The position numbers and the translations under genes are program-made. A model generated the notes under the pieces. It did no database searches. It was given only the letters and a program-made list of their open reading frames with translations, and was not told the origin of the DNA. 64,000 nt of DNA. It comes from an uncultured Dehalococcoidia bacterium (GTDB lineage Bacteria > Chloroflexota > Dehalococcoidia > Lucifugimonadales > UBA3495). Shown piece after piece: positions 58,458-64,000 of the stretch. How positions within the stretch are numbered: the first letter of the stretch is position 1; each line of letters begins with the position of its first letter. The stretch covers positions 1 through 64,000 of the forward strand of contig CATOSP010000002.1 in NCBI GenBank assembly GCA_951812625.1, written 5' to 3'.

Positions 58458-58628
58458 GGGTCGCTACTCTTGACTGGCCAACAAGAATCGAAAACGAGTT
58501 TGGAGAGTTTACCAGGCGGTGTGAGCATACCGGTACAAATGGTGGTGAATCCATGAGTATTGTCCACCTAGTGCAACATGTGACATAATCTGCATTCGTT
58601 AAGGCAATTATACCGGGGAGTAGCTGGC

Positions 58629-59738
58629 ATGGTGTCGAGAAACGCGATGGAGGGGATTGCGGAGCGGGCGATTCAGCAAGGGCAAAACCTGGCTACGGAA
58701 GAGGCTGCCAAGCACGCTCTCGTACTGCCGTTTATCCAAGCCCTGGGATACGACGTTTTCGACCCCACTGAGGTTGTTCCCGAGTTCACCGCCGACTATG
58801 GCTTGAGGCATGGCGAAAAAGTAGATTACGCGATAATGCGTGATGGTGAACCTGCTATCCTTTTCGAGTGCAAGAAAGTTTCCGACCCGCTGGATGCCAC
58901 TCGAGCAGCGCAATTGGCGCGGTATTTCCATCAAACTCCAGCGCGTATAGCGATACTCACTGACGGCATCATATACAAGTTCTTTAGCGATCTTGACGCC
59001 GAAAACACGATGGACAGCACCCCGTTTTTGGAAATCGATATAACGAAGCTGGAGCCTCGAGACTTCAACGCCCTGAATCACTTTTCCAGACCTTCGTTTG
59101 ATGTCGACGAAGCCAGAGCCGCCGCTTCTAACATGAAGTATATAAGCGGCATGAAGGCTTACTTGGCTTCGGCATATGGGCAGCCTGACGAAGAGTTTGT
59201 GAGGTTCCTCGCTCGAAAGGTTTTCTCTGGCCCCCTGTTCCAATCTCGCGTCGAACATTTCAGTAGTCTGGTTAAGTTGGCTTTCCAGGGATTCGTGAAC
59301 GACCGCATCAACAATACGTTGCAGAGGGCATCTGACATAGTCAACACTCCCAGCGATAACGCCGACAGCGTCTCTGCCGAAGACGTTGATGAGCACGATG
59401 AAGCCCATGAGGACATCGAGGGAGATGGTGGCAAGAGCATCGTTACAACCGTTGAGGAAGTACAGGGTTATGAGATGGTCAGAACGATCCTGGGCGAGGT
59501 AATCGATACTGAGAGGGTCTTCATTAGGGATACACGTAGTTACTGCGGCGTGTTGTTGGATAACAATAACCGCAAGCCGATTTGCCGGTTACACTTCAAC
59601 AGATCGTCTAGGAAGTATCTTGGCTTCCTGAATGAGGATAGAACAGAGACCCGCTATTTCATTGATTCTATAGACGAGATTTCTAGTTACGGCGGCAAAC
59701 TTCGGGAATCCCTGGCGAGATATTTGCAAGAGGATTAA
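58629..59738 (+). CDS. Type I restriction enzyme R-subunit N-terminal domain-like protein
   Basis: A 369-residue protein with an HsdR-N-like PD-(D/E)xK nuclease domain at residues about 20-150: ALGYDVFDPTEVVPEF, then D66 in KVDYAIM and E80-x-K82 in ILFECKK. The rest has no helicase motifs, so it is not a complete HsdR. Related stand-alone proteins exist as uncharacterised type I restriction-like endonucleases. No hsdM or hsdS is near. It directly follows the MITE-IS cluster. A strong terminator follows at 59783. Confidence 0.82.
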   Translation: MVSRNAMEGIAERAIQQGQNLATEEAAKHALVLPFIQALGYDVFDPTEVVPEFTADYGLRHGEKVDYAIMRDGEPAILFECKKVSDPLDATRAAQLARYFHQTPARIAILTDGIIYKFFSDLDAENTMDSTPFLEIDITKLEPRDFNALNHFSRPSFDVDEARAAASNMKYISGMKAYLASAYGQPDEEFVRFLARKVFSGPLFQSRVEHFSSLVKLAFQGFVNDRINNTLQRASDIVNTPSDNADSVSAEDVDEHDEAHEDIEGDGGKSIVTTVEEVQGYEMVRTILGEVIDTERVFIRDTRSYCGVLLDNNNRKPICRLHFNRSSRKYLGFLNEDRTETRYFIDSIDEISSYGGKLRESLARYLQED

Positions 59739-59782
59739 CCGAGGTACGGGGTGAGGTCCTGTACATCTGGTCTGAATGGTTT

Positions 59783-59818
59783 GCGCCCCGGCACAGTTGC
59801 CGGGGCGTTTGATTTTTG
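59783..59818 (+). terminator. Rho-independent terminator
   Basis: CGCCCCGGCA (59783-59792) and TGCCGGGGCG (59797-59806) make a 10-bp stem with a four-base loop, followed by TTTGATTTTTG. It terminates the nuclease-like gene just upstream; the SDR gene on the other strand ends at 59822. Confidence 0.88.
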
Positions 59819-59821
59819 TGG

Positions 59822-60574
59822 CTAGTGGTAGCCTGCGCCTCCGTTTACGTGGATGGTCTGGCCGGTTATGAAGCCGCCGTCGTCGCTTACCAGGAAGAGG
59901 CAAGTGGCCGCTATTTCGTCCACGGTTCCCTGGCGGCCCAGGGGGATGTTGGAGGCGTTGGGGGTGCGGCGCTCGGGGTACCATTCGGGGTGTTCGCGGG
60001 AGGTGTCGATGCTGCCGGGTGAGACGATGTTGACCCGGATGTTCTGGGGGGCGAATTCGGACGCCAGGCTGCGGGCCATCCCTACCAGTCCCATCTTGGC
60101 GGCAGATACGTGGGCGCGCTGCGCGCCTCCCTGGAACGCGCCGCCCCCGGTGAAGAAGAGGATGCGGCCGTACTGGTTGTCCACCATGGACGGCAGCACC
60201 GCCTGGGTGCAGTAAAATGCGCCGTCCAGCACGACGCCGCGGACAGTCTCCCAGTCCTGGAGGGTGATGTCGAGGAAGGGCTTGTGAGGGCGGATAGCGG
60301 CGTTGTTAATCAGGATGTCCACCTTGCCGAACTCGGACATGGCCATGTTGACCATCGAGTCCACCTGCTCCTTGCTGGCCATGTCGGCCAGGACCGGAAG
60401 CGCGCGGACGCCCAGGGCGCGGGCTTCTTCGGCCACGGACTCGGCCTGCTCACGGTTGGTGCGGGCATTGACCACCACGTCTGCGCCCTCGCCGGCGAGT
60501 TTGAGGATGGTGGCGCGCCCGATGTTCCGCCCGGAGCCTGTTACCAGGGCAACTTTGCCTGCCAGTCTGTTCAT
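59822..60574 (-). CDS. SDR family oxidoreductase
   Basis: A 250-residue short-chain dehydrogenase/reductase. The cofactor loop is TGSGRNIGRA near residue 12, NNAAIRPHKP follows, and the active site shows the Y-x3-K type pattern in a variant: HVSAAKMGLVGMARSL, where the Tyr is His and the Lys is kept. The catalytic Tyr appears to be replaced, which could lower activity. GFITGQTIHVNGG is the C-terminal signature. Substrate unknown. Confidence 0.9.
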   Translation of the reverse strand: MNRLAGKVALVTGSGRNIGRATILKLAGEGADVVVNARTNREQAESVAEEARALGVRALPVLADMASKEQVDSMVNMAMSEFGKVDILINNAAIRPHKPFLDITLQDWETVRGVVLDGAFYCTQAVLPSMVDNQYGRILFFTGGGAFQGGAQRAHVSAAKMGLVGMARSLASEFAPQNIRVNIVSPGSIDTSREHPEWYPERRTPNASNIPLGRQGTVDEIAATCLFLVSDDGGFITGQTIHVNGGAGYH

Positions 60575-60854
60575 TGTTTCTACCTCATAGCGGGTCCGCC
60601 ACAGGCGGTCCTGCGGGGTTGTGGAGTCAGGGGATTATAGCATGGGGTGGGTGAGGTCCTGTTTTCACGGGAATGAGTGTTGATTGGGACGGCGCAGCCT
60701 CGACGGGGAGTCTCGCGGTGACCATTGCGACGGTCTCCTGGGGCTCATTTGACAGGTTGACGGGCCACAATTACACTCGCCGCAAGCTGGATATTTGACG
60801 CCTTAGTGTGTCCCGTGGGCACACAATCACCGTGTGGGAAGAGTTAGACTGCTG

Positions 60855-63800
60855 ATGGGCTGGACTCAAGCAATCTTTTGGCTCTTGCCACGGCGCCTCC
60901 GCTCCTCGTGGCCGCTCCTGTCGATAACTGCCTTCGGCATTTTGGCCTCCGTGACCATCATGGCCCTGGGGGCAGTCTACTCCAACACCCTGGCCGAGGG
61001 AGGACTGCGCCACACCCTGGCCTCGGCGTCTGCCCGCATCCTGAACATCCAGCTAATTACCTCGAACCGCCCCCTGGGTCCGGCGGATTACGCTGGCCTA
61101 CGCTCCACCGTCGAAGGGTTTGCCGAACAGCGGGTCGGGTATATGCACCGGCGCACCGAGCGGTACGGGCAACTTGCGGGGGCCGTCCGCATGATCAATG
61201 CTCCGTCCGACGAGTCTCCGCCGTCCAACGCGCCGATTGCGCGTCCCTTCTTCTATACCGGCCTGCAGGAGCATTCGGTGATCACGGAAGGGCGGTGGCC
61301 AGAGCCGTCCGCCCACGCCGAGGGGGAGCCGGTGGCGATGGAGGTGGTGGTCGGGGGCAGGACCGCGTTGCAAATGGGGATGTCCATAGGGTCGCAACTG
61401 CTCGTCTTTCCCTTCTCCACCGACCCGGAGGAGCGGATCACCCTGACCGTCGTTGGCTTGGCGGAGCCGACTGACGCCAACGAGGAATTCTGGATTAACT
61501 CTCCAACCCATTACTTCAGCATCCGGGAGCAGGGCGATGAGCTTCACGTTCCTCTTTACGTGCTGGAGGAAGACTTTTTCAATGGTATAGGTGTCAATTA
61601 TCCATCGTTGGTGGGAGACTTCACCTGGTTCTTCTTCCTTGATACAAGTGTCCTTACCTCGGCCACGGCCGGGAAGGCCAAGGATGACTTGATCGGGCTG
61701 GAGACCGACGTCAATCAGAAATACCCCCGCACGCTGGTCTTTACGGGACTGAAAAACGCTATCGACGATTACCGCCAGGAATTGACCCTGGCGCGCGCGC
61801 CCCTTTTCCTGTTCATCTCCCTGATTGTGCTGGTGATACTGTACTTCTTGGCACTGGTGGTGGGCCTGCTGTCGCGGGCCAGGCTGGACGAAGCGAGCCT
61901 GATGCGCAGTCGAGGGGCGGGCATTTTCCAGGTGAGCGGCCTGCTGATTGCCGGGGAGGGCGTGGTGGCGCTGCTGGCCATCATTGTAGGGCCAGTACTG
62001 GCGTGGCTGCTGGTGCGATTCGTTCTGCTGGAGACGATTAACCCGACGGGCGCAGGGGCGGACCCGGTGCCGGTGGGGCTTTCGCTCAACGTTTTCGTCA
62101 TGGGAATTGTCGGTGGATTGCTCAGCCTGCTGGTTCTGGGCGCGTCGAGCATCAACCGGGCGCGGCTGGGGCTGGTCGAATCGTTGCAGGAGCGGGCCAG
62201 GCCGCCGACCCTGCCGCTGCTCCAGAGGTACTATCTGGACATCCTCGCCCTGGCGGCGGTGGTGTTCGTCCTTTGGGAGATACAGGGACGTGAAGGGTTC
62301 GTCACCAGCGAACTGGCCGACCAGGCCCTGAGGGTGGATTTCCTGCTGCTGCTTGGTCCGGTGCTGGTGCTGATCGGCGCGGCGGTGGTGGTGCTGAGGG
62401 TGTTGCCCTGGGTGGTGCGGGCTCTGTCCTGGCTGGCGGACCGGACTGCGCCGGCATGGGTGGCGTTTCCCCTGGCAAGGTTGGCACGGGAGCCTTTGCC
62501 CCACGGCTCGCTGGTGATCATCCTGATGCTGGCGTCGGCCCTGGGTGTGTTCGGAGCGGCATTCCAGTCCACGCTGTCGTTGAGTCAAACGGAGCAGGCC
62601 CTCTACAAGGCCGGAGGAGACTTTGTGGTCAAGGGGCCTGCACTTTCGGACCGGGATTCGACCAGGCTGGAGCAGGAGGCGGTGGTGCGCAGCTTTTCCC
62701 CGGTGCTGCGTGAGTCGGGAGTGCTCCACGACGTTCTGCCCAGGGAAGCCGTCACGGTGCTGGCAATCGACCCGGAGACTCTGCCCGATACGGCATGGTT
62801 CCGGGACGACTTCGCGGGGAAGGACCTCCCCGAATTGCTGGAGGCCCTGCAGCCCGTGCCCTTCCTGACAGCGGGAAGCAACGTGGATGCTTCTCTGGGC
62901 GTTGCCGTACCGGGAGACACCTACGCCCTGGGGATATGGGTGGACGTCAGCGACCTGAGGCAGGAGACGATGTTCCCAGGGTTCAACATGTGGGCTCGGA
63001 TATACGACCACAGGGGATTTTTCCACAACCTGTTCCTGGGCGAGGTCAACTACTCCCTGGCCAGGGGAGGATCGACACTGGGTGGAGGAGACTCGGCCCA
63101 GACAACGCAGGAATGGGTGTACCTGGAGGCTGAGGTCCCGGAGGTGGAGATGCCGCCGGGGGAGCTGTTCCGGCTGGTGTCCCTGTTTTTCAGCCGCAAG
63201 TCCTTCGCATCCATGCCGCCGGGGGCCATCAGACTGGATGACATAACCGCCAAGACCGCATCCGGTCCTCCCGAGGGCATGGTTGTCGAGGGGTTCGAGG
63301 CCCCGGGCAACTGGGTCCCCATGGTGAACGAAGGGGATGCCGTTGACATTATCCAGATACGAGAAGACTCGGCCCGGACAGGTGAGGCCGGGCTGAGCTT
63401 CGGCTGGGAGGGGACATTTGGCGAGGATGCCCGGGGTATCATCATCCCGCCGGGGCCATTCCCCATTCCGGCAATTGGAGGTCCGTTCCTGGAGACTGGG
63501 CAGCGGATGCGAGTGCGCGCCGGGCGAAACCTGCTGCCGGTGATCATTCGTGACACCACGGACTTCTTCCCGACCCTTGACCCGACCCGCCGAACATTTC
63601 TTATTCTGTCCCTTGAAGACTACCGCGATTACAACAAGAGAATCAGCCGGTCCAGCTTCGCGGACGTGGAGGAATACTGGCTCGCGGTCGATGGCAGTAT
63701 TGAACGGGACGATGCACAGCGGGAACTGGAGGAACTGTTCGGGCCATACGTCCGGGTGCAGGACCGGAACGATGAGGTTGAAACTGCACAACGGAATCCC

Positions 63801-64000
63801 CTGGCTGGCGGGGGCTGGGACGGGCTGACAATCCTGGGCATGGTTGCGATTACCGTCGCGGTGCTGCTGGCCCTGGTGATCCACGCCGTGGTGGCTATCC
63901 GCACCGGCAGGGTGGACCTGACCGTGGCCCGCACGCTGGGGTTTTCCAGGGGACAATTGCTGTTGTCCCTGGCGTTGGAGCGGGTATTCGTCGCGGCCCT
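60855..64000 (+). CDS. FtsX-like ABC transporter permease, large and partial
   Basis: A plus-strand frame open from ATG 60855 to the window edge, over 1040 residues. N-terminal helix at about 20-42, then a periplasmic-type domain; FtsX-type membrane domain with ARLDEASLMRSRGAGIFQVSGLL and three to four helices near 310-450; later a second helix set and a large extracellular domain (about 590-980). It ends TGRVDLTVARTLGFSRGQLLLS, the second FtsX domain. MacB/LolC-like exporters share this pattern; no ATPase gene is in the window. The big antisense frame on the other strand is a shadow. Confidence 0.88.
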   Translation, partial: MGWTQAIFWLLPRRLRSSWPLLSITAFGILASVTIMALGAVYSNTLAEGGLRHTLASASARILNIQLITSNRPLGPADYAGLRSTVEGFAEQRVGYMHRRTERYGQLAGAVRMINAPSDESPPSNAPIARPFFYTGLQEHSVITEGRWPEPSAHAEGEPVAMEVVVGGRTALQMGMSIGSQLLVFPFSTDPEERITLTVVGLAEPTDANEEFWINSPTHYFSIREQGDELHVPLYVLEEDFFNGIGVNYPSLVGDFTWFFFLDTSVLTSATAGKAKDDLIGLETDVNQKYPRTLVFTGLKNAIDDYRQELTLARAPLFLFISLIVLVILYFLALVVGLLSRARLDEASLMRSRGAGIFQVSGLLIAGEGVVALLAIIVGPVLAWLLVRFVLLETINPTGAGADPVPVGLSLNVFVMGIVGGLLSLLVLGASSINRARLGLVESLQERARPPTLPLLQRYYLDILALAAVVFVLWEIQGREGFVTSELADQALRVDFLLLLGPVLVLIGAAVVVLRVLPWVVRALSWLADRTAPAWVAFPLARLAREPLPHGSLVIILMLASALGVFGAAFQSTLSLSQTEQALYKAGGDFVVKGPALSDRDSTRLEQEAVVRSFSPVLRESGVLHDVLPREAVTVLAIDPETLPDTAWFRDDFAGKDLPELLEALQPVPFLTAGSNVDASLGVAVPGDTYALGIWVDVSDLRQETMFPGFNMWARIYDHRGFFHNLFLGEVNYSLARGGSTLGGGDSAQTTQEWVYLEAEVPEVEMPPGELFRLVSLFFSRKSFASMPPGAIRLDDITAKTASGPPEGMVVEGFEAPGNWVPMVNEGDAVDIIQIREDSARTGEAGLSFGWEGTFGEDARGIIIPPGPFPIPAIGGPFLETGQRMRVRAGRNLLPVIIRDTTDFFPTLDPTRRTFLILSLEDYRDYNKRISRSSFADVEEYWLAVDGSIERDDAQRELEELFGPYVRVQDRNDEVETAQRNPLAGGGWDGLTILGMVAITVAVLLALVIHAVVAIRTGRVDLTVARTLGFSRGQLLLSLALERVFVAA

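Noticed and set aside
61098-63956. A 952-residue open frame on the minus strand
   Set aside because: It lies antisense to the FtsX-like permease and is low-complexity His/Gln/Arg/Pro-rich, typical of a shadow in GC-rich DNA.
1-64000. CRISPR array or cas genes
   Set aside because: No regularly spaced direct repeats and no Cas motifs were found by reading.

Overview
The window looks like part of a free-living, GC-rich bacterial chromosome, most plausibly a Chloroflexota of the Dehalococcoidia/SAR202 type. That is an inference from gene content: a luciferase-like monooxygenase, an AGPS-like FAD oxidase, an enolase-superfamily enzyme, a monomeric sarcosine-oxidase-like protein, a class IV aminotransferase, a PAC2 protein, DUF2277 and a cobalamin nucleotide-loop operon. 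No rRNA gene is present to confirm it. Most genes have clear GGAGG-type ribosome binding sites, and GTG or TTG starts are common.

Layout. 1-9.4 kb: the end of a DUF4917 gene cut by the window edge, then catabolic and redox enzymes, ilvE, a hicAB pair, the AGPS-like oxidase and a membrane-anchored Cu/Zn SOD with one altered copper ligand. 9.4-18.9 kb: a non-coding stretch with a short TA-flanked inverted-repeat element (MITE-like copy A), an M20 peptidase, a Phd/PIN toxin-antitoxin pair coupled to a TPR protein, an enoyl-CoA hydratase, an MFS transporter, an isolated A/T-richer P-loop GTPase, an aldo-keto reductase and a DUF1989 protein. 19-28.3 kb: a lone HicB, an amidohydrolase, a ThDP enzyme, a ribbon-helix-helix/hicA/hicB trio, an orphan molybdenum hydroxylase large subunit, an alpha-hydroxy-acid oxidase, DUF2277 and an HD-domain protein. 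28.3-37 kb: housekeeping on the minus strand (biotin carrier and biotin carboxylase, recO, recR, ybaB, dnaX, ybeY, tRNA-Glu, argC, nth). 37-43.5 kb: PAC2 plus a series of small-molecule catabolic enzymes and a tiny zinc ribbon. 43.6-48.7 kb: a cobalamin operon (phosphatase, cobQ, cobU, threonine kinase-like) followed by a tartrate/malate dehydrogenase. 48.8-51.4 kb: a DpnII-like restriction-modification system. 51.4-56.9 kb: unknowns, a six-Asp-box propeller, a CoA-transferase whose two subunit genes are split by a HEPN-like gene, an Smr protein and a retropepsin-like protease. 56.9-58.5 kb: an IS630-family element with a frameshifted transposase lying exactly between two more MITE copies. 58.6-64 kb: a restriction-enzyme-N-terminal-like protein, an SDR, and a very large FtsX-type permease running off the right edge.

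The accessory content is rich in defence and mobile functions (DUF4917, four TA-type loci, a GTPase, DpnII R-M, an HsdR-N-like protein, an IS and MITEs) scattered singly among metabolic genes rather than in one island. The strongest points for follow-up are the MITE-IS630-MITE arrangement, the SOD ligand change, the HEPN-like insertion inside the CoA-transferase locus, the three-gene RHH-HicA-HicB cluster and the isolated GTPase.
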